Below are positions 53,190 to 64,000 of a DNA stretch of 64,000 nt, piece by piece (positions within the stretch are counted from its first letter, which is position 1; the number at the start of each line of letters is the position of its first letter). A model generated the notes under the pieces. The model did no database searches. It saw nothing but the letters and a program-made list of their open reading frames with translations, and had not been told where the DNA came from. This DNA is from Phoronis australis (Eukaryota; Phoronida; Phoronidae): NCBI GenBank assembly GCA_002633005.1, contig NMRA01000016.1:397251-461250 (forward strand). The letters run 5' to 3'. The position numbers and the translations under genes are program-made.

Positions 53190-53298
53190 GATTGAAAGAG
53201 GTTTTGATACTGAAACCTATTTAGAACCAACTTAGTAGAAGAAGTTTTGATCCAAATGTGATTAAAAAGAGTTTTGATACTTATACCTATTTAGAAGT
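53190..53298. repeat. Imperfect direct duplication
   Basis: Two segments of about 39 bases, each ending in ACCTATTTAGAA and containing GTTTTGATACT, start near 53190 and 53258. A short local duplication without other signs. Confidence 0.6.
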
Positions 53299-56040
53299 TT
53301 TGGTTATTATTGAATCTCGACTTCCTTAAAGACGTTGCTTGTCCTTCTTCCGCTACAAATAACAACTTCTAAGTTGGACCAACTACTCTTATGAAACTGT
53401 TCCTTAATCAACTTAAAATGTGGTTTCTAAGCTTGGAAAAGAATTGACATTTCTTTTGTTACCTGGGATAAGATTTTACAAGTTGCCTTGTCACGGAGGG
53501 TCTTTTTACGTGCCCGGCGATCGCGGTCGTAGCAATGACAGAGCTCATTCCAAGCCCAGAAACCATTTCTCATCTGAGTCAGAATTAAGTTGGGACCAGT
53601 TTTATGGCGATAAGTGGTCTGAATCAACATTTGGGTTTCATGGAACTCGGGTTTATAGCCATTCCAAAAGATAGAAAAATGTTAAGTCTTCCTAAATTGT
53701 TTGTTTTGAAAGCTGCCTTAAATAGCGTAGTGTTACTTTTTCAAATATTTGGCAAAAGTTACTCACCGAAGTGAAAAAACACTGCGCATAAATATAAAAC
53801 ATACTCTGATCTTTTTTCTTTCATAAAATATATGCTTTTACTGGTTGACCTAGACTGTTGATATATTAGTTAGAATGATGGTCGCTAAATAAGGTTTGAG
53901 ATAACTTTAACCGTACTATTGATAAACACCTTCAAAACACGGTGATCTTTGACAATTCATCACCCCACGATTGATTATTTAAAGCGCATACAAATACGAC
54001 TTCAGTGGTTTTTGTCATTTAGACCATTTGCCGTTACGAAATTGATCTGAAGACGTTCACAAGCCAAAGCAGGTGTGCATTCTGGTCTTGGAAAGAAACT
54101 GACGGCTCATTGTTGCTTGAAGTTAAAATTTCCAAGTTGACTTGTGACGGTGTGTCATTGTATTAGACGAGCATGGTATGATGAACTTTTATTTCTCATC
54201 AGGACCAAAAATCACGTGTCATCTATGTAAGTTGAGAACAATTCTATAGTGACCTAATTCCTAAAGGTCAGTCTCTGCGACGGAAAGGAAGCAATTTTCT
54301 CTATGCGAAACGTACATTTGCGATCAATTTTGTTCAAACGTAATAGACTATAGTAATTTACTCCCAACAAATTTCTCGGCCTACTTACAGCTCTGATGAC
54401 GAATAGCTTAAAATTAGGGAATTTTTGAGCAATTATGTGATTGGTGCGGAGGCGTTTTGAATTTTTTTGCCGACGCAACACAGATTAATGATTCCGATCC
54501 TTCTTCACAGCGTGCCACTTTGACTGAAGCTCCATTAATTTCATTTTTACATCATTCGTCTACACTAACACACTGTAGTGATATATTATTATTATATATA
54601 TATATATTATTTCTGCACATCAGGGCAGTTTTACATACCTTTACCACATCTTCCATCAAAAGCAAGTATCTTAAATCGTATTAAAATTTTGTAACGAACC
54701 GTGATCCTACTCATTCGATTGCTCGCAAGAGTGCGTCTTGCACATTGCAAGCATTTTTCTTGCCAAGTCACGTGGTTTCGACGAGGATACGTTTTCAAGA
54801 CTGAAACAAACGTTAAAAACCAGAGATCCTCAATAAGTCTCTCAGTTGATTGGATTACTCAAGAAAGCAACAAGTCAGGTAAGATGCATTTGTTTGCAGA
54901 CACGCTGACTTTCTGAGCAGAAGTGATGAAAACAAATCAATTACGTAATTGGTATCCGTGGCCATATTTCGTGCCACATTTATGCAACGCTGTATAGATT
55001 TCATTTTTTGTAATTTTGAGTTTTTTAATCGCTTTTATTTTTGTTGTATTTATTGGTAAATTTATTGATAATGTTACCATATGCATTTTATTTATTCTTT
55101 CATTTTGGAAATGTTTATTTTTGTACCCACATGTAGTCTCATTTATTTTTAATAATGTCAGCTTATCCTAAAAAATAAATAATATTTTTATCATGTAATA
55201 AGATGTTGATTGAAAACATGCCCAGGCGCGAGTGCGCTCGCTTGAGCTGGACGTGAGTGCATGCATGTGCTTGTTTGTGCGCGTGCTTGTTTATAAACCG
55301 TTGTAAGTTGAAAACAACCGCTCAGCTAGGTGCTCCATTGTTCACGATCTGGTCTTCACTTTTCAGTTTCAAACGTAGGAGTTTGAACAAACCAAACTAG
55401 CTCAAAGGCATTACTGTCCACACACACTGCGCGTTCTCTTTTTAAGTCAGTATCCAACAACAGCTTTATAGCATAGTTAACGTCAACATCGTCTACAAAG
55501 ACGTGACACCCATTTACGTGGTCAGAATCTCCACCGCTTAATTAAGACGTTACTTAGGAAAAACGATCTCTGTGTTTGGTTGTTTGGATGTAGTCCTAAG
55601 CCACAGCTGTGGTCGTGGGACGCATTTGCGGGAAGTACCTACATGATGTGGTTGATGCTTTGATCGCGTTCGTTGCACTTGGTCGTTTCCAAGGATGCTT
55701 GTAGGCAAGGCTTGCACAAACACAAACGTATTTCGATGTCACTATCATTATTAAGACTCCCAACAGTCTTTGCAGTAACAATTAACAAAGAAAAAATGCA
55801 CATTAAGATGAAACTGCAACTAGTATCTTCCATTGTATATGTATATAAGTATTATCTATTTATTTTCAACATTTAAGGCCTTAGCCCACATGTTACATAA
55901 AAATTACAGGATAACACTGAGCAGCTTTTCCTTAAGGGCAGTGGCGTGAAATACAAATTTCATTAGATTATAGTCACCATTGTCGTCATCTAATAGTTGC
56001 GAGTCTACTATCATTGTAATTTCATTTTTCCGTTATCATT
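53299..56040. other. Intergenic stretch, no gene recognised
   Basis: A (TA)n run lies at about 54583-54608. Short open frames show no recognisable family. Confidence 0.45.
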
Positions 56041-56301
56041 ATGATTATCATTTCTCTGATATCACTATTAATGTTTTTGACTTGTTATCGTCAGTCTTAC
56101 ACCAGTCCAATTCCGAAGTCATTATGTTGTCGCTGCTACGTTGATGATGCTGAAACAAAAAGTTATAGAATGTTCAGTCATAACTGTGGTCACACGTTGT
56201 ATTTTTTAGGTCCAGGCGATACTCACGGTTTTTTACGGTGGTTGGAAAAGGACATGCGAACTTATTGCTTTCCTAACGCGAGCGCACGAGTAAAAAAATA
56301 A
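56041..56301 (+). CDS. Weak candidate: small secreted Cys-containing protein
   Basis: An 86-codon ATG frame opening MIIISLISLLMFLTCYRQS, which looks like a signal peptide, followed by seven further cysteines' worth of unrecognised sequence including SLCCRCYVDD and HNCGHTLYFLG. There is no homology I recognise and no splice context to support it. An open frame of this length can arise by chance in 64 kb. Confidence 0.12.
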   Translation: MIIISLISLLMFLTCYRQSYTSPIPKSLCCRCYVDDAETKSYRMFSHNCGHTLYFLGPGDTHGFLRWLEKDMRTYCFPNASARVKK

Positions 56302-58154
56302 ATTCTTATGTCCTCTCTAAGCCACCGTACGATTTAATCAAATTTCAAAATTACTTGTTTTAACACCATTTACTGATTTCCATCATTCCATCTGTGATTA
56401 CTCGACCACCCTGAATACAGTGCATTGTATTTCATCAAAAGTTGACGGGTATATACTCAGGGTCGTACCCAAACGAAATTGGCAGCTAATTTTCGTGGCA
56501 AATTAAGATTTGGTGTCAAGCTAGGAACCAATATACTTGTTCCTAGTGTCAAGTTAAGAACTTTCTCACACACTAAACAGGCAGGCTACCTCTGCTTCTC
56601 TTCCTGAAGCTATGTTTTGGCCGAACCAGTTGGAGACGGTGTCTAGAGACGCCAGCACCTTAAGTGAAAAACCAAACCAAATTAAAAAAATGCATTGGAT
56701 GTCTAATTGCATAAGATGTTTTGCTTTAATAACGAGACAGGTGCCCTAAAAACGGAAATAAGAACGGTGATAATCGACAATAACTGATATTGTTGATTTG
56801 GTGGGACAAAATTAATAATTCAACTTTCTGTGTGGATTTTCAGCACTGAGTCGTAGGATTTTAATGAAAATAAGATTTAAATGGGATTTTTAAGACGAAA
56901 AATTTTATATATAGCTTTTGGTGTCAATAATATCGGAACTAGGGCTTTAGTAACGTTTCCCAATACTCGAATAACATTAAAACAATTAACGACTAATATG
57001 TGGCTTATCCATGGCATAGATTCACTTATTAGGGTCATCTTTTAAAATATTTACATTCACTATGAACAGATTACAACCAGTAGGGAATACATGAGTCCAC
57101 GGTTTCGTTCACCATCTTGAATATTTAATTAGGTAAATCAAACAAACCAATTCACGCGCGTTTTCCATCTAAGTGAACGGGAGAATAAGACCTGTTGAAA
57201 TCGATATTATTCTAAATATATAGAATGGATTCTCAGTATGCCATTCATTCGCAAGGTCAGCTACGTTTTCTCGAATTCCACCCCAGCGTCAGAATGTTTA
57301 AAAGTGTTAGTTAGCCCTTGTTATAAAGAATGCAAGTTTGTGTCAAAACAACCCTCCAACATCCACGCACTGGGGCATAAATTTAGTATCAAGCACTGTT
57401 TTTGCCATTTACATTTTATTTTAAGAGAAATCCACATTTTATTACTGGGTCCTTAGAGGGCGCAATGTAAACATAGGCTTGTTTACTCCACCTAATTCTC
57501 TAACGCGGTATTAAGTAAGCGCTACGCATGCCCAAGTCGAAATCGTCATTAGTCGCGTACGGTAGAGCGCGCGCATAACTAATCTGGAACATACATTATC
57601 AGCAACTGAATAGTGTTGCTTTAAAGAAGCATGGAACGCGAAAGCTCGTCAAAATGATTTTTAATCAATTCCTGACGAAAGTACCATTTCGCATAGTCTA
57701 CTACAGAGTTATTAACTTTACCCTATTAAAAACTTCCAGAAAAAAATAGATAATTAACATACGCGCGAAGAAAAAAATAGTAGTCACCACAGAGTTTCTA
57801 ATCTCCCTTCCACTTAGATAAATGCGCACATGCGCTCAGAGTCATTCAACAAACAGCTGACTGACAAGATGGGTATTAGCGGCAGATTATTGTGGGAGAT
57901 CACACTCCGAATCCGACGTCAACAGCATAGTATGAGGCAAGCCAGTGTAGTCTGCAATTCTCCAAATATAACTCCAAGTGCATTTTAGAATATATTTGAA
58001 AACTATAATACGTTCATAACTAATTTCAAACAATTAGGACTTACACCAATTGCCTCTAATCGGACCAGCTGATGCTTGAACTAGCCATTGTTTTGCTTTC
58101 ATCAAAGGTTAAATGTCACATTCTCCATATAACAGAAATATGCTACGTACCAAA
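56302..58154. other. Intergenic stretch, locally CpG-rich
   Basis: No gene recognised. Around 57500-57850 there are clusters of CG (GAGCGCGCGCAT, TACGCGCGAAG), possibly a promoter region for the gene whose exon lies at 59210. Confidence 0.4.
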
Positions 58155-58616
58155 TGGCCGGTGATCAAATGTGTTGTCCGGACTTCAAAACGCGATGGCC
58201 TCACCAAAAAAAACTAGTTGCCTTGACCCAAAACACGATGGCCTGTGCTATAACCAGTTGGCCGGTGATCAAACACGACGGCCGGACTTCCTCAGAGACT
58301 CCTTTGAAAGTCTCAAAGTATTTAAGTGACATCTAGTGTTTATTTTTCGTACCTGTTTGTTTGGTTTGTTCAAAATCGGCGCTTTGTTCGGCCATTGTGT
58401 TTGAGCACCGGCCAACCCGTTTTAGGTCGGGCCACCCAGTTTTTTGAGTGAGGTCATCAGATTTTGAGGTAGCGGCCAACTCGCTGTTTTGAGGCCCGAC
58501 CACTAGGTTAGAACACCGACCATTTGGTTTTGCAGTCCAGCCGACTGGTTTTGAAGTCCGGGCAAGTAATTTTGAAGTCCGTTCAAGTAGTTTTGAAGTC
58601 CGACCAATTGTTGATC
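58155..58616. repeat. Inverted pair of 21-base tandem arrays
   Basis: The left arm (58155-58291) has about six diverged units of the type TGGCCGGACTTCAAAAC plus four bases; the right arm (58376-58616) has about eleven of the same units on the opposite strand. The centre of about 85 bases is unrelated. Tandem GLQNYLN/GLQNYLP/GLQNQSA heptads in a minus-strand frame come from the right arm. It could form a large foldback. The layout resembles a mobile element with tandem-repeat termini. Confidence 0.8.
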
Positions 58617-59209
58617 CCCCTTGTGTCTTGCCATATCAAATAAACAGATGTGCTTTGCCTTGTGGGACGAAGTGACGAAGTTGAAAGATGCTTTTTTGAA
58701 AATATAAACTAAAAAATGCTGTGACATCAGCAGAAATTCAAAACCTTTACGAACAAACTGAACACATTGAATTCTGTTCCAGTGGCAGAAAACCACTCTG
58801 AATAATGCCAATTAGTCTGTTTTTCGCGCTCTAGGCCTCTTTAGCGCCTTTAAAACGTGGCAAGTTGACACTTTCAAATTTTCATCAGTTTTTGTTTGCA
58901 CCGTGGTCAAATTAAATCATGCAACCGGTATTTGTTGCTAGTTAACCGTGTCAAATTTTTTTTACAACAACAAAAGGTGCGCTCTCTAAGACTAGAGTTT
59001 TAATTATTCAACGGCCGTTTTAGTGTAGACACACTAAAAAATCGCTAAATAATATAGGTTTGAGTGAAACCATTTTATTTGTAAATGGCTGCACATACAT
59101 GCAGTTCAGTTCAATCTAGACATAAGGTTGTATTCTAATTAACGTGTGAAATGTCCGAATGGAACACCTTCTGTTTCTAATTGATTCGCGATGTCCCTTC
59201 TTTCCACAG
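58617..59209. other. Stretch before the signal-peptide exon
   Basis: Nothing recognised, apart from intron-like sequence ending in the acceptor at 59209. Confidence 0.45.
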
Positions 59210-59279
59210 GTTTACCAGGAAGAGAGAAAATCCACAAAACATGAGGATACGCGTTCTGCTCTACTTATGTTTCCTGACG
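59210..59279 (+). CDS. Candidate exon with start codon and signal peptide (partial gene)
   Basis: Bounded by acceptor ttctttccacag and donor ACG|gtaaga. It has 31 bases of leader, then ATG at 59241 in good context (AAACATGA) and MRIRVLLYLCFLT, a basic start and hydrophobic core typical of a signal peptide. It exits in phase 0. The gene would continue downstream, perhaps via the frame at 60533-61165, for which phase-0 acceptors exist at 60581 and 60659. Product unknown. Confidence 0.45.
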
Positions 59280-59949
59280 GTAAGACTTCTTGTAATTACC
59301 TCCAAAAATAAACAGTGGTACTTATAGGGAAGAGCAAGGTTTTCGTTTAAAAGCACTAAGTCTATAAAGAAACTCCTACCTTTACACTCACCAATTTAGA
59401 ACAAAGATGAGTTTAGTCAGTCGAAAGTTATCACTGAAATATAAAAATTTCCTAACTTTCAGCCCTCTTTGTTTTTGCTTCAATTTACTATTTTTCAATT
59501 ATTTTTAAAAAGTAGGCAGGATTTCCACGGAAACCTTATTACATATGGCGACAGTTCAATGAATACCCATAATGCACGAGTTTGCTGTCACTCACTACGG
59601 CGGCCATTTTAGATGATGGTGCACCACCAAAAACAAGACCTTTTAAATTCAGTAAAGTTTTAAAATACTTGGAATTGTTTTTGAATAAGCATTGGTACGG
59701 CATCACTCTCGACTGAACTAACTTGAGTTAAAGTCCGTTTTGTGAAGTTTTTAACTGAAATGGATTGGAAAGAGGATCTTTAAAAGCACATTGCATCGTT
59801 TTCGTGCATCCCGTGCATTCAGATCGTGTTCTTTATTCACTCCGGCTCTGAAATTTGGTACAAAAATGTAATAATAGGTTAGCCATTGGACGTGCGGCTA
59901 TTGACTCAAAAGTATTCTTCAGTAGTGGTTCACGCAAACAGATCAGATT
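59280..59949. other. Possible intron of the 59210 gene
   Basis: No exon recognised. Confidence 0.4.
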
Positions 59950-60124
59950 AACGGCACATATAATGTCAACTTGCGCCTATATGCGTTTTGGCGCAAGCCC
60001 CTAGGTGGTGAACACGAAAACAAAAGCGAGGCATAGTTTTCAATGATGGACGCATGAGCCTTAAAGGAGAATGCCACTCAAAAAAGCAACCTATTTTGTG
60101 TCAATTTAGATCGAGTAGTTCTAC
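59950..60124. repeat. Haplotype copy 1 (175 bp)
   Basis: Begins AACGGCACATATAATGTC and ends GTAGTTCTAC. It is repeated after the N at 60125 with a few substitutions and an 8-base length difference. Confidence 0.8.
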
Positions 60125-60125
60125 N
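60125..60125. other. Single-N assembly join
   Basis: Separates the two copies of the 175-bp block. Confidence 0.8.
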
Positions 60126-60292
60126 AACGGCACATATAATGTCAACTTGCGCCTATATGCGTTTTGACGCAAGCCCCTAGGTGGTAAACACACAAACAAA
60201 AGCGAGGCATAGTTTTCAATGATGGACGCATGAGCCTTAAAGGAGAATGCCACCCCAAAAAACAACCTGTCAATTTAGATCGAGTAGTTCTA
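60126..60292. repeat. Haplotype copy 2
   Basis: Second copy of 59950-60124, leading into unique sequence. Confidence 0.8.
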
Positions 60293-60532
60293 CTCGATAA
60301 CGGCAGGTTCGGTTGCGCTACCTGACACCTGACAGCAGACGGAGGTGTTGAAGTTATCCAATGACGTAATTGGTTTCACACGCAGTCTGTTCAGCAGTTC
60401 ACAACGCGGTTTAGTGGTGTCAGCTTATCGCTTGAAATCATCGTTTAACACCAAAAAATCATCAAACTTCGATGTAAAACCCTTAAAAATACACCGAGTT
60501 CTTATAAAAACGTGTTTTTTTATTTCGCTGTT

Positions 60533-61165
60533 ATGGATTTACTGGTATTTGGATACACCGTAGCCTACAAAGTTCGGCAGGCCAATTTACCAAGGTCCGT
60601 AGCAGGAGTTTGGGGTCTGTTCGGAGATAAATTCGAAGTATTCTTCCGTGAAATACAGAAAGGAGAACCTAGATCTGGGTTGTTTATACTTGTGATTTTT
60701 TTAGTTCTAAACACACAAAACGCTTGTTTTCCCGGCCAGTGGCTCGGAAACCGATCAGGCCCGTGGCGGCCGCCGGGACTGGCACGAACATACACCAGCT
60801 TGAGTTGGAAACTAAACCTCCAGTCACGAAAAGAATATAATAGTGAGCCAAAGATATATAATGTGCACGTACTTATTTATGTGAATAGCCACGAAACTGA
60901 AAATCTATTTACTTGTCGCGGACCGCGAAGTCGGGTTTCCCTTCCACAGACGAAAAAAGGATATACCCGCTTTCTTCGCAGCTTCATAAGTTCGGACAAG
61001 CGAAAACCGATGCACCGCAACTATAGCGGGATTCACTCTGCAGACGAACCACTGACGTCGCTGCGTCATTCTCACCTTCCTCACAAGTTAAGGCGACACC
61101 CGTCTCGGCAAGGTGAGGTCGACTGTATAAGAGGCGATGTGAATATAGACCGATTAAGACTGTAA
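60533..61165 (+). CDS. Long open frame, 210 codons, unrecognised
   Basis: The longest frame outside the formin; from the ATG at 60533 it reads MDLLVFGYTVAYKVRQANLP onward. The frame stays open upstream to 60449. A hydrophobic stretch LFILVIFLVL followed by NTQNAC (about residues 50-65) resembles a signal peptide or membrane segment. The rest is Arg/Lys/Ser-rich with several dibasic pairs (KR, RR, KK), as in secreted peptide precursors. I recognise no family. It may be a 3' exon of the 59210 gene, an unrelated gene or chance. Confidence 0.3.
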   Translation: MDLLVFGYTVAYKVRQANLPRSVAGVWGLFGDKFEVFFREIQKGEPRSGLFILVIFLVLNTQNACFPGQWLGNRSGPWRPPGLARTYTSLSWKLNLQSRKEYNSEPKIYNVHVLIYVNSHETENLFTCRGPRSRVSLPQTKKGYTRFLRSFISSDKRKPMHRNYSGIHSADEPLTSLRHSHLPHKLRRHPSRQGEVDCIRGDVNIDRLRL

Positions 61166-61933
61166 AAAAGATTAATAACATCGGGTGGCATTTTCCTTGC
61201 ATGCCCGTATGTAAAGCACTTATCACTTTCGGGCTTTTCCCCGAGGCAAAAATTGGGTGTTGACAGATTTTTCTTTTGGGTGTCCACCATGCATAACTAA
61301 ATCAAACTTCAGTTAAAGTCCTCAAACTATTTTATGCAAGTAATAAAGAACGTACGTTCATTGGATACTTAATCAACAAGAGCGATAAATTGATTAATAA
61401 AAAATTTGACTGTATATACAGGCCAAATTTTCACGGATTCTTGTTGATCGGATAAATGGAAATTATATGGCTGGACAAAACGAATATGCGTGGTCTAACA
61501 ACTTAAAAGTTGTTTATGGGAACAGCACGCTCTTGCGGTGGGTGTACCAGGAATTGAAATTGTATCCGACGATTTTTTGTCGTGCTGGTTGATAAAAAAG
61601 TTCCGCTCTAACTGATTTACTTCCTGACTGTGTTTAAAAAACAGATCTTAAAATCTGGAAAGAGAAATTAAAATGATTTGAGCATCATCAGGATGTTTTT
61701 GAACGGGCCCTTTTATTCCTTGGAGGAAAAGTTCGTGCAACGTGAATGTAACTAATATGAACTGTAATGATGGCGCAGTGCTATCCAGCAAATTGAACAG
61801 TAGATGTATCTTATATTTCATAAAGTTCAGAACAACAAAAGAAAACCAACAGCGCCGGGATAAGTGTTTCACGATTAACAGGAGGTTGAACTACATGTAC
61901 AAGTTTACTATTTAAAGTTTTATAATTTTTTAT
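61166..61933. other. Intergenic, nothing recognised
   Basis: No gene or repeat recognised up to the single N at 61934. Confidence 0.45.
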
Positions 61934-62110
61934 NGTATGAAAGTATGTATGTATGTATGTATGTATGTATGTATGAATGTATGTATGTATGTATGTATCT
62001 ATGTATGAATGTATGTATGTATGTATGTATGTATGTATGAAAGTATGTATGTATGTATGAATGTATGTACGTATGTATGTATGTATGCGTGTATGTTTGT
62101 ATGTATGTAT
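61934..62110. repeat. (TATG)n microsatellite with a single-N gap at its edge
   Basis: About 175 bases of TATG tetranucleotide with occasional AATG, AAAG and ATCT variants. The N at 61934 sits directly at its start, where an assembler would be expected to fail. Frames reading VCMYVCMY or HTYIHTYI are repeat translations. Confidence 0.95.
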
Positions 62111-62908
62111 ACGTTCCATATACACTTACATTTTCTCCATCATTATTTTTCGGATGTCAGATCATTTACAAATTACAAGAACGAAAAAATACAGGTAGGC
62201 CTACAGAGAAACACAACTTTGGCGCCATGACGTATAGGAAATACCATCTACACTTGTTTAGTTCTAGTCGCGTTGATCAATTTGGTTTCACTTAAAATGA
62301 AATTAGAGGAGTTGGTAATTTGTTTCTTTTTTTACTTCCCGCTTAAAGCACTTGGTAACAGATGGAGAAATCTTGCTCTTCCCGTGCCAAAGTTATTGCG
62401 TATAACTGCTAATGAAATCATTGGTGTTGCCAAGTACGAATAGAGGGGGGACTGGGTAGATTGCTATTTTCGAACACAAGTGACTGAGATTAGCCGAAAT
62501 AAATGCTATCTTCCGCGGAATTCAATTTAGTTGAATTCATAATTAGCTTGAATGTTCAAACAACGAATCTTAAATTGAAATTTTTAGGTGCTCTAAAACC
62601 TAGAACTGAATTTTTAAAAAAGTTTTAGTCAATGTTGCTCATTACGTGAAACAATTTCTTGACCTTCAAGAAAGCTTAGTAGAGTTCACACCCTTTAGTC
62701 TGTTTCTCCCGGTAAAGAACCTTTCACGGACTAGTTAATATTACATTGTATCAGAAATTAGTATTCTTTAAAGTGTACACAACGTGACTCTAGTACCTCA
62801 AAAAATTTTTTATTATTATATCTTACTAGATTTCAGTGCCTTTAGTGCACAGCTCATAAACAAACACGCAAAAATTGAAAAAATAATAATTATGTACAAC
62901 TTCATGGG
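62111..62908. other. Intergenic, nothing recognised
   Basis: AT-rich, no supported feature. Confidence 0.45.
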
Positions 62909-63004
62909 TTGAACCCAAGTCGTTTGCCATACTGTTCGGATCAGAGACAAAGTGTGAAGAGAAAGCAAAGTACATTTAGCGTCGAGAAGTTTCGTAGAGG
63001 GATC

Positions 63005-63282
63005 AAAAGATGTGTTTCCGGAGGCGGCAGCAACAGCAGCCAGGCGGAGAACGTCTTGGTGTTCCGAAGGACACCAAAGTTGCGCAGAAGTGGCATCGCT
63101 TCGTGCGCCGAACGAGAGTGTGGGACGTCATCGTGGACCAAGCGATTCGGTCCGGGGCCACTCTGTGTTCTGCCCACTTTGAGGACTCGTGTTTCGACTC
63201 CACTAGAGCCACAGGAGATGTTACGATGAAGGCCTGGTTCAATAAAGGACACTATTTATCATTCAGAAACATCAGCTCTTAA
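63005..63282 (+). pseudogene. THAP-type zinc finger fragment with frameshift
   Basis: In one frame KRCVSGGGSNSSQAE (from about 63005) looks like the start of a THAP domain, with the second zinc-binding Cys replaced by Gly. In the next frame GVPKDTKVAQKWHRFVRRTR and then LCSAHFEDSCF (ending about 63190) give the middle and the C-x2-H part. The two meet near 63052-63060, so a one- or two-base shift breaks the domain, and the frame stops at 63282 soon after it. THAP domains bind DNA and derive from P-element-like transposases. A sequencing error or a small intron could also explain the break. Confidence 0.5.
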
Positions 63283-63527
63283 TTCAGGATCGTCTGTTGG
63301 ATGACTGCGTTGACTCGCCTAGACCGAGGCCGCTTCTCTCGCGGGAGGATCCAGTTCGTAAGGCTCAAAGTAGAAAAGTACGCTGCCGGAAGCACATTAA
63401 ACTTATTCTCGCTTTCGTGCAACCCCATTTCCTCATCCTGGCCACCATTCCCGTACGTTTCTTCATAGTATTCGTTCAATACTTGCTCATAATCGTCGTC
63501 GCTTTCAAATTCCCTGCTCTCCGCCAT
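63279..63527 (-). CDS. Possible first coding exon, acidic N-terminus (partial)
   Basis: Minus-strand frame starting ATGGCGGAGAG in a strong context (A at -3, G at +4), reading MAESREFESDDDYEQVLNEY and EETYGNGGQDEEMG. The acidic Ser/Asp/Glu/Tyr-rich start is typical of real animal N-termini. I do not recognise the family, and no obvious donor marks its end. It would be transcribed toward the THAP fragment. Confidence 0.3.
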   Translation of the reverse strand: MAESREFESDDDYEQVLNEYYEETYGNGGQDEEMGLHESENKFNVLPAAYFSTLSLTNWILPREKRPRSRRVNAVIQQTILN

Positions 63528-64000
63528 TGTTCAATGCTAGTCACTGATCTCTTGTGTTCAACCCATGACGTCACATGGCGGGAAATGTGAAAATTGGCAA
63601 AATTGAAAGAAAAATCAAAATTTCGAGCTAATTACACAAAATAAACATGGGTTTAGCTAAATTTTACGCCATACATTTAGTTTGTGGTCAGCGGTAATTC
63701 AAAATGTGCAAAAATCCATGGTGTGTACTGTTCAAGCCGAAATGTATTTTTCCAAATGCTGTAGATGTTCAAGCTAGCTTTGAATACTTGGCAAAACGTC
63801 TGCTGAAGCTATCAGCAAGGAGTGTAGTAGTATAGGAGAGTTCACTTGTGAGTTCGCTGTTACCGCTACTACTAGCGCCGCCAAGTGGTGAACAAGCTAC
63901 GGTCAACCAGGAAGCGCCAAAACAATGGGGACGGACGCATTTTGCAGTGCGATAAATTGCATGAATTCATCCACGAAAACCCCAGACGTGTCATTTTGTA
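63528..64000. other. Right edge of window, no gene seen
   Basis: Possible promoter side of the minus-strand candidate at 63527. No further exon recognised. Confidence 0.4.

Noticed and set aside
53420-53674. 84-codon frame with a Ser/Arg-rich tail
   Set aside because: Begins at GTG, resembles nothing known, and overlaps an equally long frame on the other strand.
58503-58811. Protein with GLQNYLN heptad repeats on the minus strand
   Set aside because: The heptads are the 21-base repeat translated; the other 70 residues show no family and no start context.
61811-62295. Frames with YVCMYVCM or THTYIHTY repeats
   Set aside because: Products of the TATG microsatellite.

Overview
The window is animal nuclear DNA, from a non-vertebrate bilaterian; I cannot fix the species. 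It holds one large intron-rich gene spread over about 40 kb on the + strand, MITE-like repeats, microsatellites and assembly gaps. The large gene is a single-copy Diaphanous-type formin close to vertebrate DIAPH1-3. I could reconstruct it completely: 24 coding exons (2289-41934), 3501 coding bases including the stop, so 1166 residues, with every exon-exon phase agreeing. Domain order is the usual one: Rho GTPase-binding/armadillo autoinhibitory region, dimerisation region, short coiled coil, FH1 with five octaproline tracts, FH2 actin-nucleating domain, and a C-terminal DAD that folds back onto the N-terminal half.

Layout: 1-2288 is upstream DNA with a 5' leader containing a tiny upstream ORF. 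2289-2336 is the first coding exon. 2337-12266 is a 9.9 kb first intron. Exons 2-11 (12267-26653) encode the regulatory half. A 4.9 kb intron with a GATG-type simple repeat and a 24-bp minisatellite follows. Exons 12-24 (31551-41934) encode coiled coil, FH1, FH2 and DAD. 41935 to about 44860 holds the 3' UTR and flank with two MITE copies. From 44860 to the end is intergenic DNA with several weak gene candidates: a signal-peptide-like exon at 59210, a long unrecognised ORF at 60533-61165, a frameshifted THAP zinc-finger fragment near 63011 and an ATGGCGGAG-type possible first exon on the minus strand at 63527.

The most interesting structure is in the formin splice sites. Two introns carry U12-type (minor spliceosome) signals: intron 9 is AT-AG and intron 20 is AT-AC, and the reading frame requires these unusual boundaries. 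There is also a 48-base in-frame candidate cassette exon inside the FH2 domain, and a degenerate tandem array made from the 3' half of exon 8.

Five places where the sequence is joined by Ns (9308-9371, 18419, 23398, 28165, 29727) plus 60125 sit exactly at the junction of two near-identical adjacent blocks. I read these as two haplotypes placed in tandem by the assembler, not true duplications. One duplicates exons 3-4 in a way that would break the reading frame if spliced through. Comparing the two haplotypes at the first junction reveals a 469-bp hAT-like MITE present in one and absent from the other.
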